This document shows, piece by piece, positions 21,037-31,085 of a DNA stretch of 64,000 nt. Positions within the stretch are counted from its first letter, which is position 1, and every line of letters starts with the position of its first letter. A model generated the notes under the pieces. The model searched no databases. It was not told the origin of the DNA and was given only the letters and a program-made list of their open reading frames with translations. Origin of the DNA: Pythium myriotylum. Lineage: Eukaryota > Oomycota > Peronosporomycetes > Pythiales > Pythiaceae. The translations under genes were made by a program, and so were the position numbers. The stretch covers positions 992,001 to 1,056,000 of the forward strand of contig JALJCQ010000017.1 of NCBI GenBank assembly GCA_023091665.1, in the 5' to 3' direction.

Positions 21037-23981
21037 CTTCAAGACTGAGGCGACGGTCCAGTGCACTGGGCTCGTGTGGTTTTCTGGAATGAGCATGCAA
21101 AGCTTCTTCGCATTTCTTGAAAATCAACCCAATTGGTGTGGTGGGTTCAGATAGCAGCGTGAGTGATGGTCGGATCAGAACTCAGTTCGAGCTGAACATA
21201 TTCAGATCTGAGTAGTCTCAGTTGAAGAAAAGGAGTGATGGTCGCTTGAGGCTCAAACAGGCCGGTCAGCAGCTCACGCATTCCGATGCATTGCATCGTT
21301 CACAGCAGAGGGTCCTGCGACTCTGGAGATTTCAGCAATTTGCTCTTTGTTGGGGAGTCGCCTTTTGGTAACATTAAAGGCATCGCGAGAGTCGGCTGAC
21401 AAGACGATCGCTCGAAGATTACTCCAAGTGGCCGCACGCCAACACGACAGGTTATGATGATGGCAAGGTACTATTTCTGCGATCGTAGAGATTTGAGTTA
21501 TGGTGAGGCGTTCTTTGTACATACCATGTTTGCTCTATTGGAAGGTACTGTACCGTGTGAGAGAGTTGTCCACACTTGGCCTCCGGCATCCCACCGAATT
21601 GGAGGTCAGATTGCCCTTGATGACGAATGTTCCTTCCTGACCCTTCAGCAAGGCGATTTCGAGGCGCAGACATGCAGTCCATTTACGTGCCGGCGTGAGC
21701 GCTTTTACCGTACCGGTACCGGTACCGGTACCTAGAGTAGCTGTACCATTGAATATTGTGACGGAGTGCGGACCATTGCAGCAACGCACGTTGGTCGGTT
21801 TGCGTCGACAAAAAGACGGATCTGGGTTATTGCACAGAATGAACGATCGCGTATCTACTCCTTCACGTCACCGTGCAGACGTGAACTACCTCGCATTTCC
21901 TCCAAAACCCCTTGGGACGGGTATTCTTCGCATATCCCTGAGCCGTTGATGAGCATGACTTGCAGATTTTGCCGATTTGTTGAGTACAGTTGAGTACTGC
22001 ATTGAAATACCCAACAAAGTGGGCAGCAAAATCTGTGACAGCTTAAAAGCTGTCTCCTTCCACACAGTTTCAGCGGATTCGTGCGATGAACTAAGTAGGC
22101 AAATTTCACCATCACCATTAACTCGAACGCACAACCAAATCGGAGGTCGTCGCGTCACTTCAAGAAACAGACACTTGTAGGCACACTACTGTACATGTCA
22201 TGTATCCCCTTCTACATGACCAATATCGAGCGGCGCTCGATCAAGCCGACACACATGTTATAAATCAACTGCGTCGGAAGTGGCGATGTTACCAAACGCA
22301 GCAAACGAGCTTTTTGCCACGGGTGAAACATCAAACGTATTGCAAGGCGAAGACATGCACCCTTGCCTACCTGGCCATTCAAAATCATTGGCCAGACGCA
22401 TAAGCATCATTTGTCAATGATTCCAACGATGTCTTCAAGCTGATCGTTTGGGCAGCGCATGACATCGAAGTGCATTCACCGCAAGTGCTACGGTCTTTGG
22501 TTACGTACAGTATGAGAAATTTTGAGCTTGTCTTGGCCGTCAACAACACCACCCTTTGATGTTTGCTCACTCATCGAAGTGTGCGTCGACATACCATATC
22601 AAGAGGAGTATAGAAAACCTTCCGTCTTTCGCAGGGGGAGAGTTTAGACCCTCTTCATTCCTTCTTCGTCTTCCAGAAGTCGAAGCCGTCTTGATTTCTG
22701 TGGACTCCTCGACGCCCCCCAACACAACTCAGGAATCCTCCACTGTCCATCCTGTCTTTGCTTGTTTACGAAGTGCAGGAGGCAAATGCGCAAAGAGGGA
22801 ATAGCAGGGGCGGTCTCTGAGCAGACTGGGCCCATCCCAGCGCGATCGTCATGTCCCGATGAAGCCGCAACAGTGGCTGTTCCCATGTGGGACCGTGATT
22901 AGTACTCGGGACCCGACTCTCCCCTCGATTTGTTGACTCTTGGCTCGAGCGTTGGGTGCGTAGGGCAAACCTTGGCGCCTAAGTTTACCATCTGCCACCG
23001 TCTTATCAGGCGCTTCGCCCGAAAAGACGGCGAGTCAGACAGCCAACCACTAGTGAATAAACAACTGGCTTCGTCCCACAGGCACCAATCTGTAAACAGT
23101 CAGACAGCTTGTTGGTCTGGAAGCAATCAATTGTTGCGAAGTGGGTAGCGTGCTGATATCCACGTAGGGGAGACCTTCTGCCGTGAAATTGTGAAAGAGC
23201 ATTGCCGAGTGAATGGTCAGATCGAGCTCCCCCCCAAAGGCGATCACCATGTGGCCTCTGGCGTGTTCTTGATTAGTACAAGCACTAACCACGGTACTTC
23301 TGGTGAAGACACAGGCTGTTTTTCCCATACAGGTCGATTCCCGATTCGCCCCCACCTCCCACTGTACTGTGAGCGTTGTTTGCTGTAGGGTGACCGGATT
23401 TCAATGAGCTCGTGGAAGCCTTGTCTGTCATTGTGACCGCATATTTGCCTCTCAATCCATTGTGTAGTTATAATTAGTTGCGCAATTACCCCACAGAAGA
23501 CAGTCTCAGCTGGTTTGCGTGTACAGTTCGGATGGATCTGGATTTCGTGAGAAGGGCTTCATGATGTGATGAGTCGAAGCAAGAGCCTTTGCCCTTTGTC
23601 GTAAGCAAGTGAAACTCCCCGGCGGTGCACCATCCTCATGGCCTGTGTCTTCTGGGAATCAAGGAGACGACACTCCTACAGCGACAAGACCCTCTCACCC
23701 ATCGTTGCTTACTGAGTTACGGCTATATGGATCTCCAGCTGGCCACGCGATAGCCCTACTGGTGACAGAGAGCTCGGTGTGGTTATCGCTTTGGATCAGT
23801 GTACTAACAACAGCTCCGAATTGTAGACTCCACCCTCACGAAGGTAAGTGTCTGCAATCGAACGCCACATAAAAAGAACCAGCTGCAAACCAGGTACAGC
23901 CTCAGGCATCTCCGGCTTTGCAAGACAACGAGGAAGACTTTGGCCCGTGCGGACTATTTCGAAAGTTTCCGCGATCAAGAC
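21037..23981. other. Long intergenic stretch, no supported gene
   Basis: Nearly 3 kb without a credible gene. Small open frames exist but none shows conserved motifs, and frames on both strands are equally open. The region includes a short ACCGGT repeat (21706-21732). The sequence before 23982 is expected to carry the promoter of bZIP-like 2. Confidence 0.45.
21706..21732. repeat. Short ACCGGT tandem repeat
   Basis: A self-complementary 6-mer, ACCGGT, is repeated about four times with a small defect at the start. Because the unit is palindromic, it can form hairpins or slipped structures. It is a simple-sequence repeat in non-coding DNA. Confidence 0.8.
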
Positions 23982-24518
23982 ATGGCAACTCTAGAGCTCC
24001 ACGCCACACACCAGGACTTCGACACAGTGTCAAACAGCGGCACCTGCGACGGCGACGCCTCGACGCAGTACTCGCAGTCGGACTCAGACGAGAGCTCGGA
24101 TGCCGGCGATGCCGTGGTTCCTCTCGAATATATCACCATCGACAGCGTGCAGTGGTCGCAAGGGCCAAAGCGATCGCGACTAGATGCGGCTGAACGGAAG
24201 GAACGCCACCGTCTCGACCAGAAGCGTTTTCGCTCGCGAAAGCGACAGCACATCTGCGATCTGCGAAGCACACGAGCTACTCTCGAGGTGCAGTTCCAGT
24301 TGCTGCAGGCACACATGGAAGCTCGAGCGCTCAACGAGGAGAACCGATTACTTCGTCATAACATTGCCGCAAAAGAAGCTGAACGGGAAACCCAAACCTG
24401 CAGCCGTCAGAGTCGAGCGTCTCTCGCCCCTGACGACCTCCACGCTCTGATGGACCTACTGGGGGGCCCGCGCGACAGTGTAGACCCATTCATGTGCACA
24501 GGAACAATTGCGTTATGA
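23982..24518 (+). CDS. bZIP-like protein 2
   Basis: This 178-residue protein has an acidic Ser/Asp-rich N-terminus (about 1-45), then LEYITIDSVQW, RSRLDAAERKERHRLDQKRF, the basic RSRKRQHICDLRS, and a long heptad region with NEENRLLRHNIAAKEAE. His replaces the usual basic-region Asn. It is the only one of the eight that keeps Arg at the position of the second invariant basic residue, so it may be closest to ordinary DNA binding. The C-terminal part (DDLHALMDLLGGPRD) is a possible short hydrophobic activation motif. The first ATG in frame is 23982; the upstream frame begins only with TTG. It converges on the beta family gene whose stop is 40 bp away. Confidence 0.8.
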   Translation: MATLELHATHQDFDTVSNSGTCDGDASTQYSQSDSDESSDAGDAVVPLEYITIDSVQWSQGPKRSRLDAAERKERHRLDQKRFRSRKRQHICDLRSTRATLEVQFQLLQAHMEARALNEENRLLRHNIAAKEAERETQTCSRQSRASLAPDDLHALMDLLGGPRDSVDPFMCTGTIAL

Positions 24519-24558
24519 AGAATTCAAGATACATGCCGTCTTTATGAACTACTTCCGT

Positions 24559-26280
24559 CTAAGTTTGTACTGGAGTGTGGAACCAATCGTGACCGCAAAA
24601 TGCGAAGATTTTACTCCACAACGCGCTTGGCAGCACTTGCATACGCTGCGAGCAGAGTAAAATGCATCGGACGCGGTCGCGAAAGGCCTGGGGAAAGGCG
24701 AAATGGCTTGCGTGGGACCATCGTCGAGTCGCTTCGATGATCGCGTACGAGAATGTTCCCTTCTCACCTCGATAACTCGCCTTCTGCTCAGTCTGCCCCT
24801 CGTCGAGAAGTAGCTCCATGTTGCACCACTCGCCGTGAATAACGAGCCCTTCGCTATCCAGGCTGCCATCGTACCAGTAGTGGCCAACCTCCCGCTTGAC
24901 AACGTATTCCAGCTCGTATCGAATTCTGGTCTTTGACCAGTTACCGCGCAGTCGCTGAACTTGGTGGAACACGAGCTCTTGGCAGGTCCCACACACTGTG
25001 CCATCGTCCAGCAAATGGATCTCCAGTTGCGATTCGTACTCGTATCCGTCCTCGTCAACGGCTTTCCCTTTGAGCACGTAGCTTCCAGTCGTAAACACCC
25101 GCATCCGCATCGCAGGAACCACGAGATCACTCTCGGCAGAACTTCTTTGGGCGTCTTTCTTCGCGTCCTCTTCTATCGACGTTCTATGGTCACCAGAACT
25201 AACGTGCTCGGACTTGCCAACTGTCACGCTCGATCGATGGACGCAGATCAGCTCAAAGTGGCCACGACCCCCGGCATACCCTGGCGTCGTCGTCTCGTCG
25301 TCATCGATATTCCGCCATTTTCCCTTGAGTGTCCGCGCCGCTTCTCCCTCTCTAGTTAGCTGGTCAACATCGCTAACTCGTGCTGAATACTTGAAGTACC
25401 CGATAGCCTCGCGGACTTTGTATTCGAGAACGTAGCGAATTCGTCCGAGTTCCCACGTTCCTTGGATTGGACAGCTCTGTGGGTACGCCACCTCTTGCGA
25501 TGTACCTGTCAGTCTTCCGTCCGGAAGTAGCTCCATCGTCACGAAGCATTCGTCGCGTGGCGGGGCCTTCATGGTCTTCCCCTTCGTCTGCTTGGTTCTC
25601 GGTCGCGGTGTCTCTGGAACGTGGTACGTCGTGAAGCCTCGGAAATGGTATGTCCCCGGTGTGAGAGGATACACAGCGAGCGGGTCGCTCGATGAGACCG
25701 CGTTATTATTCCGTGCGCAAGAGTTCCGCTCCACTCTCGTCCATTCGAAGACGTTCTCGATCAGCGTCTCGTCCTCAGTCTCCGTCTCGTCCTCGTCTTC
25801 TCCTTCTTTCAGCGCCGCTGCATTCTTCGTTTTCTCTCCAGACAGACGCCACGTGCCCGTCGCACGTCCGTCTGTCAGCAGTTCGGCGCGACACGTGAGT
25901 GTGTGGCGGTCGACATGGCCCAGTCGCCGCATCGCGTGGAAGTTGCACACGTAGCCGTCCCGCCGTCGCAGCCATCGGCCCTGGATGTGCGCACAGAGCA
26001 CGCTGTCGGTGTCATCTCGCTCCGGATTCGTCGCGAGCTCTGGCTCGCTCGGCAGCTTGCGCTTGCGCGACGTCGAGAGCAGCTTGAGACCACTGAGTTG
26101 CGGTTTCTTGCGCTGTCGCACGACGCCGTCGAGCACACCGTCCGGATAAAACCGCAGGTAAATCGCACTGCGATCGCTCAGGAAACCGCCGAGCCGTCCC
26201 TCGTACTCGAGCTCGTCGATCTCTTCCACCAGCAGCGCGTCGTCGGCGCTCTCGCTGCTGTCCTTGGGCTCGGCTTTCAT
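24559..26280 (-). CDS. Beta-rich family protein, largest copy
   Basis: This 573-residue protein has an N-terminal unit (LEYEGRLGGF, then IYLRFYPDGVLDG) and two clear repeat units. The first reads GTYHFRGFT, FVTMELLPDGRLTG, IQGTWE; the second reads GSYVLKGKAV, SQLEIHLLDDGTVCG, LRGNWSK. Acidic linkers rich in Asp/Glu/Thr join them. The C-terminus has FRDRVRCILLCSQRMQVLPSALWSKIFAFCGHDWF (positions about 530-565), the fullest version of the family box. The helix-plus-LP arrangement is reminiscent of SOCS-box or F-box recruitment motifs (inference only). I use the ATG at 26280 (MKAEPKD); the frame continues upstream only to a GTG. Confidence 0.8.
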   Translation of the reverse strand: MKAEPKDSSESADDALLVEEIDELEYEGRLGGFLSDRSAIYLRFYPDGVLDGVVRQRKKPQLSGLKLLSTSRKRKLPSEPELATNPERDDTDSVLCAHIQGRWLRRRDGYVCNFHAMRRLGHVDRHTLTCRAELLTDGRATGTWRLSGEKTKNAAALKEGEDEDETETEDETLIENVFEWTRVERNSCARNNNAVSSSDPLAVYPLTPGTYHFRGFTTYHVPETPRPRTKQTKGKTMKAPPRDECFVTMELLPDGRLTGTSQEVAYPQSCPIQGTWELGRIRYVLEYKVREAIGYFKYSARVSDVDQLTREGEAARTLKGKWRNIDDDETTTPGYAGGRGHFELICVHRSSVTVGKSEHVSSGDHRTSIEEDAKKDAQRSSAESDLVVPAMRMRVFTTGSYVLKGKAVDEDGYEYESQLEIHLLDDGTVCGTCQELVFHQVQRLRGNWSKTRIRYELEYVVKREVGHYWYDGSLDSEGLVIHGEWCNMELLLDEGQTEQKASYRGEKGTFSYAIIEATRRWSHASHFAFPQAFRDRVRCILLCSQRMQVLPSALWSKIFAFCGHDWFHTPVQT

Positions 26281-26527
26281 GGTCTCCGATAGTTGAGTCA
26301 CAAATCGTAGAAGTATGGCGTCACATAATGTGATCCCGCATTTCAGTGGATAGGTTGACTTGGTGTGCGCCACACCACTTCAGGCGTCTGGCTATGCACA
26401 CAAGGCAACGAGAAACGCCTCAGCAATTGTGAGACGTTTCCATCATGTTGTGTGCCGTCACCCGATTGAGGTACAAGTTCAAGCTGACTAAAGCCGATGT
26501 GGTCCACAGCACGGTCAGAGATTGTAG

Positions 26528-26562
26528 GCGCTAATAGGAGAGCACTGCTCTCCTATTAGCGC
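26528..26562. repeat. Perfect palindrome, 17-bp arms
   Basis: Arms at 26528-26544 and 26546-26562 are perfect reverse complements with one base between them (left arm GCGCTAATAGGAGAGCA). A second small hairpin, GGGTGCTC/GAGCACCC, follows at 26580-26596. Together they could act as a terminator-like RNA structure, but no gene ends close by. Confidence 0.8.
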
Positions 26563-26579
26563 TCCTATTTGGTGATGGG

Positions 26580-26596
26580 GGGTGCTCTGAGCACCC
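26580..26596. repeat. Inverted repeat, 8-bp arms
   Basis: GGGTGCTC and GAGCACCC are separated by a single T, 17 bases after the larger palindrome. Short and GC-rich; function unknown. Confidence 0.6.
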
Positions 26597-26953
26597 ACCA
26601 CCACTCCGGAAAGCGGAGAATGCTGGCCAAATTCCCTGTTAGGCATCGTACCCTAAAGATTTAGCTTTGATACAATCTTGCACAACTCAGTTCGATACGT
26701 GCTTCAGATTGAATTGATACGACCAGAGCAATGTTTTGTGTTGGATAGTTGAGCCTCTTTAACCGTAGGTTGAAGAGGCAAATCTGGCGTTGATACGCGC
26801 ACAAGCAGTCAACACAAGCGAGAGCGAAACATAAGGGCACCACGAATCTCGTAAAAAGCGATCCACCGCATTGGTAGATTTGATCCAGCTGTCTATCGAT
26901 CTCGACAAAAAGTATTACTGGAAGGTATTATGAAAAGAATTCCATTGAATTAT

Positions 26954-27026
26954 CAATCAGGATGAATGGTATTACGTACAATGATAACAATTTTAATTGT
27001 TATCATTGCACCATTCATCCTGATTG
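26954..27026. repeat. Two-part hairpin, 17- and 14-bp arms
   Basis: The outer arms (26954-26970 and 27010-27026; CAATCAGGATGAATGGT) and the inner arms (26979-26992 and 26995-27008; CAATGATAACAATT) are all perfect, separated by small unpaired bulges. The whole 73-bp stretch can fold into one stem with a two-base loop. No terminal target duplication is evident. Confidence 0.8.
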
Positions 27027-27029
27027 AAC

Positions 27030-27063
27030 AATAGCACACGTTATTTTAACTACGTGTGCTATT
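27030..27063. repeat. Inverted repeat, 12-bp arms
   Basis: AATAGCACACGT (27030-27041) and its complement (27052-27063) are separated by 10 bases, immediately beside the previous hairpin. It is a separate stem, unrelated in sequence. Confidence 0.75.
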
Positions 27064-27694
27064 CTTTAAATGAATTACGTGCGCTACGGTATTGTATTCA
27101 AAACTTAATTACGTGGAAGCCCTCTAACTGCACAAGAGACCGCATCTTGGCATCGAAGATTCTGTGCTTCTGATCGCCGCGATCATGTCAATCTACCGCC
27201 ACGATCGTCAAGCTGGTCAACGCTGTATTGCAGAAGCCACGTCCAAAGGTATCATTGGGAATCGTATTTCCGTTCCGATGGAGTGATGACCGCGCGTATG
27301 CGTACTTGCGCTTCACGATACCCCAGCTCAACAAGCGTGTAGCGTTGCTCGGCCTCCCAGCCAAAATCGTAAGCCAAAAAACTCAATTATTTACTTTGTT
27401 TGCACTCCACGACTACCGATAGTTTGCTTCCATGAGAAGCTTAATGTCGTCGGTGCAAGTAAAATGTTTCCCTGCGGCGTGAGCGTCTCCCATTGTCGAC
27501 AGTGATCGAATCTAAAATACCGTCGAGATAAACACAGACTTTTCTCGACGGATGGCCCAAATTCAACTTCCACTTCTGTGACAAGCAAAATATTAGCCTT
27601 CCTATTTTTGTCAAATTTCGTCAATCTCGAACTGGATTTGTTTTTTTTCTTTAAGAAAATGACGAAATTTGACAAGTTTTGACAAGTTTTGACA

Positions 27695-27770
27695 AGTTTT
27701 TGTACATCGTCGAACTGGATTTGAATTTTTTTTAAAAAATTCAAATCCAGTTCGACGATGTACAAAAACT
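27695..27770. repeat. Long perfect hairpin, 37-bp arms
   Basis: Arms at 27695-27731 and 27734-27770 are perfect reverse complements separated by two T residues. A related but imperfect copy of the arm (CTCGAACTGGATTTG) lies just upstream near 27627-27645, and three direct TGACAAGTTT units run into the left arm. Perfect arms of this length point to a recent foldback duplication or a small foldback element. If transcribed, it would give a fully double-stranded RNA stem. Confidence 0.85.
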
Positions 27771-27833
27771 AAATTTTTAAAAATAATCAAATTTTGTACA
27801 CAGGAGATAACCAATATAGATTCTGAGAATTAC

Positions 27834-28049
27834 GGCTGTGTTCGAACCCGACATAAATCGTTTTATCTAGGGATTTAAATCGATTTATGTCATTTTTCGC
27901 GATCGAACACGAGCCCAAGATAAATCGATTTATGGCACATAAATCACTTTATCGTAGATTAGCTGTATCGACGTTCTAACTTAGAGCTAAATCGGCGAGT
28001 TAGAGATAGTGGCGATTGAAGTTAGTTGCGCTAACTCTCGAACACAGCC
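27834..28049. mobile_element. PIF/Harbinger-like MITE, 216 bp
   Basis: Perfect 12-bp terminal inverted repeats (GGCTGTGTTCGA at 27834-27845 and its complement at 28038-28049) are flanked by a three-base duplication TAC (27831-27833 and 28050-28052). The interior is AT-rich with short palindromes (ATAAATCG/CGATTTAT) and encodes nothing. A three-base duplication and ends beginning GG fit PIF/Harbinger-type miniature elements, though TAC is not the usual TWA target. It would need a transposase from elsewhere in the genome. Confidence 0.7.
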
Positions 28050-28052
28050 TAC

Positions 28053-29085
28053 AATTTTAAAGACAACCATTTCGAACTTAATAAGGTGTGCTTCGGTACT
28101 TCTGAAACGAGGCCTCTTTTACTGGCCTATTGGGCCATTGCTCCCGTCCAGATTCGAATTACGGCAAACAAAAGGCGCGATCAGAACGCCAGTAAAACGC
28201 ACTACACACATATTCATTTTTATCGTTCAAAATGTTGATCCGGATTTCGTGAAAAAACCTCTAACTCCCAAACTAGGGCTACTGGACTCGTCGATCACTT
28301 GTTGGAAAATACATTTTTGAAATTATTGTAGGATTTGCCCGGAACATAGTGTTGCCAGCACAACGGAGCTACGAATTAGCTTGACCGCGCGCCAGTCCGA
28401 GAAACTACAATGAGATGTCCATGGAATGATTAAGAAGTGTGAGCGTATTGTCCTCCATGCTCTGGAGGATGAGGTTCAGGTGCTGCCACGGCGCCGACCT
28501 CCCGAAGAAGTTAAACCATCGAGATGAGGAGGTTGATTGAACTGTTCATCGTTCGGACATGATCAAACGCGATCGAGCACCCATTTGACCGTGTTCCGTG
28601 ACAACCCTGCTTCTCCGCAAGCTATTTTTCGCCGACGCGAAGTCCTCGGACGTGACATTTCTGAACTTGCAACTGTCGTTCCCTACGGTACACACAGAGT
28701 ATCGCTCCCATTAAAGAACTCAGGGACCAAAGGCAGCATGGACTATTTTGAGTGGAGGAAAACGCACCCAGACTCTCCACAAGCATTAGTGATTAAACTA
28801 CGAAACTGGGAAGAATCGTCGTTCAACGCAAGCTCTGACCGCGTACTTCTGCGCAGAGCGTCTAACTGGCCCGATCGCATGGAAGAATGTGTTGTTATTA
28901 AGAAGGGTTATTCTGTTACCTCTGCCACTGCAAGGGGGATATGATACTGAAGTATCTTTGATGAAGCTATTCCCTGCAGATCCAATAATACGCACCTGCG
29001 AATGCCGCACAAGTGTGCTATATCCGTCTCGAAAACGACACAAAAAGTCAGCCAAACCATACTCGAGGATGCCTCTTCCACAACA
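28053..29085. other. Intergenic, no supported gene
   Basis: One open frame of 135 codons (28537-28944) lies here, but it has no recognisable motif and no paralogue in the window, and I do not call it a gene. The final few hundred bases should contain the promoter of the following membrane protein gene. Confidence 0.45.
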
Positions 29086-30841
29086 ATGAGTCGCGCCTCG
29101 CTCCAACATCAACGGCACCACGCGCATCTCCCTGGTCTTCATCGGATCCTCAGCGCGTGGGAGAAATGGCAAGTAGAACTCCACGGTCGATACTCCGCTC
29201 CCAGACTGCAAGCCGTTGTTCGTCACGCGAGGTCGTCGTCATTAACCACAAGCATCGCTCTATTACTTATTACTCCGATCCCGTGTCTCGCAATTATCAT
29301 TGCCATCGATGCGTTACCACTGGCTAGGCCCGACATCGGGATCCAGCACCAGACGATTGGACTCTTCTTTCGCACATTCTTCGCCGGGTGGCTTATTACG
29401 TTTATGATTGTGCAGCAAGTGCATCAGAGCTCCCCGACTCTACCTCTATCGACTACTAGGCTTTCAATCATCTCGGCTTGTGCGGGAACAGTCTGTGTCG
29501 TGACTATGTGGCTGATCGGCTCGCTCTGGGTCTTCCCGACGCCGTTCGGGGTTCAGCTTGCCATCGGACCATGGCTAACTTCTGTTACTGTCATGCTGTG
29601 GTTCTCGTGGAGGCATGTTCTCGCTGTCGAACTTGAAGCCAAGACAAACCTCATACGCTATCTCCCCGTCTGCTTGGGACAAGTTGCCATCGTCATCGCG
29701 TACACGGCGTATAACGTCGCATTCACATCGACGCCGAAAAACGACCAAACATTCGTCTCGTTTTGTTTGCCAGTGATGAAATTGCTTTTCAAAAACCTCA
29801 TCAACAAGGGGGTCTTCCACATGGAAGATCTGGCTCCAACCGTGATCACCCTAAACGTTGACGTCTTCCACGCGATGTTTGTGTCAACAACGATGCAGCA
29901 GTCAACGTCGTGGGGGCCTGTTGGGACAATCATGGCAGTGGATATCGGCCAAGCTTTCGTGTCTTACTATGAAGTGGACAAGCTCTGCTGCGACGTGCTC
30001 AGCTTGACACCACGAACTAATCACTTCAGACAGTTTCAGTCGCGAGGACCAGATTCTGTTCACAATTCCAGTCGCCGTCGTGGGTTTATTGAGTACGCAG
30101 CATTTGTTCTCGATACTTCTCCCAACATATCGACTCACCCTCAGGTAACAGGAGCCCGACACGAACGCAAACGATCATCGAGAAGCTTTCTGCTCGCTCA
30201 GAAGAGCCAGTCGGTGAGGAACTTTCCCGTTACGGATCGACAGCAACAAGCGCTTCGAGCAGGTGTTGACCCCGCCTCCTCACTAACGAAAGAAGAGCAA
30301 CTTCAACTTCGTTGCGTGACAAAAGTGGCGAAGGTACTCCACATGCTCGAGTTCTATGTGCTTATTGAGTTCTTCGAGGTCGTCGTCCCCGCTCTCTACA
30401 GTAAGCCCTGGGTTTGGTTGGTTCGTGTCGAGGGCTTCGTGTCGTGATTTGATACATTCACTGCTTTGACAGCACTGTACATCGTCGCTATGCTCCATCT
30501 TCCAAACCGAATCTATTATCAGCAATTCGAAAAATCCACGACCGAGGAACTGGAGGAGACAGCAATCCACGTTGCCGAATACGCAGCACTCGAGTTTGTC
30601 TCCTTCGTGGTGTTTTGTGTCGTCATGGATCGCCGATTCCAGTATTCGACAATACAACAATTGGCCTTCGTACTGCGTCGGGAGTGGCGCCTCGTACATA
30701 CCACTCTCCTTATGTGGGTTTTCTTCGTCGTGCAACTGACATTTAAACATTTTGGTACGGCGGAGACGCGAAATTTCCAAGAACCAGTGGCTTACGATTT
30801 TCTTTTCTGTAGGAACCGACTACAGTTTTGGTCCCGAATAG
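29086..30841 (+). CDS. Multi-pass membrane protein, copy 2, tail altered by MITE
   Basis: I read exons 29086-30400, 30473-30754 and 30813-30841, giving 541 residues. The introns (72 and 58 bp, GT-AG) sit at the same codons as in copy 1 at 908-2682, and the first exon has the same length. The ATG at 29086 aligns with copy 1 by that length; an in-frame ATG at 29002 would add 28 residues. The conserved HMEDLAP and VFVSTT region is present. The last exon reads TDYSFGPE and then stops, but SFGPE and the stop lie inside the left end of a mariner-like MITE (30823-31083). Past the element the old tail is still legible (see findings). The protein is probably still functional, since only about nine terminal residues are replaced. 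Confidence 0.82.
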
Positions 30842-31083
30842 TCAATAGTAGCAGAACAAATACCTATATATGTTTATGTACATTAGTTGATAGAGGTAGT
30901 ATATTATGAACTGAATTAGCGTTGAGTGAGTAGAATTGGCCAATGATTGTCCCTGGGAAGGAGTGTCAATGATGTTCATTATTACAGATATATAAGTACA
31001 TTGAGCTAAGTATATTTTGTGAATTTTCAAGAACCCGTCTATACCGAAAAGTGGCTGCTATTGACTATTCGGGACCAAAACTG
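30823..31083. mobile_element. Tc1/mariner-like MITE, 261 bp, in coding exon
   Basis: Perfect 26-bp terminal inverted repeats (30823-30848 and 31058-31083, starting CAGTTTTGGTCCCG) enclose AT-rich non-coding sequence. The element is flanked by TA on both sides (30821-30822 and 31084-31085), the Tc1/mariner target duplication. It sits inside the last exon of the membrane protein gene and provides that gene's current stop codon at 30839-30841. Confidence 0.9.
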
Positions 31084-31085
31084 TA

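Larger units (their letters stand above)
26281..27694. other. Gene desert with hairpins, left part
   Basis: AT-rich, non-coding sequence. It contains the inverted repeats at 26528-26562, 26580-26596, 26954-27026 and 27030-27063, and leads into a run of three TGACAAGTTT units (about 27670-27700). No open frame is supported. Confidence 0.55.

Noticed and set aside
26281..28060. CRISPR array or tRNA cluster in the hairpin-rich desert
   Set aside because: Hairpins differ in sequence with no regular spacers, and no cloverleaf or T-loop pattern was found; the sequence is eukaryotic.
28537..28944. 135-codon plus-strand frame
   Set aside because: No recognisable domain, no paralogue in the window, and surrounded by repeat-rich non-coding sequence.
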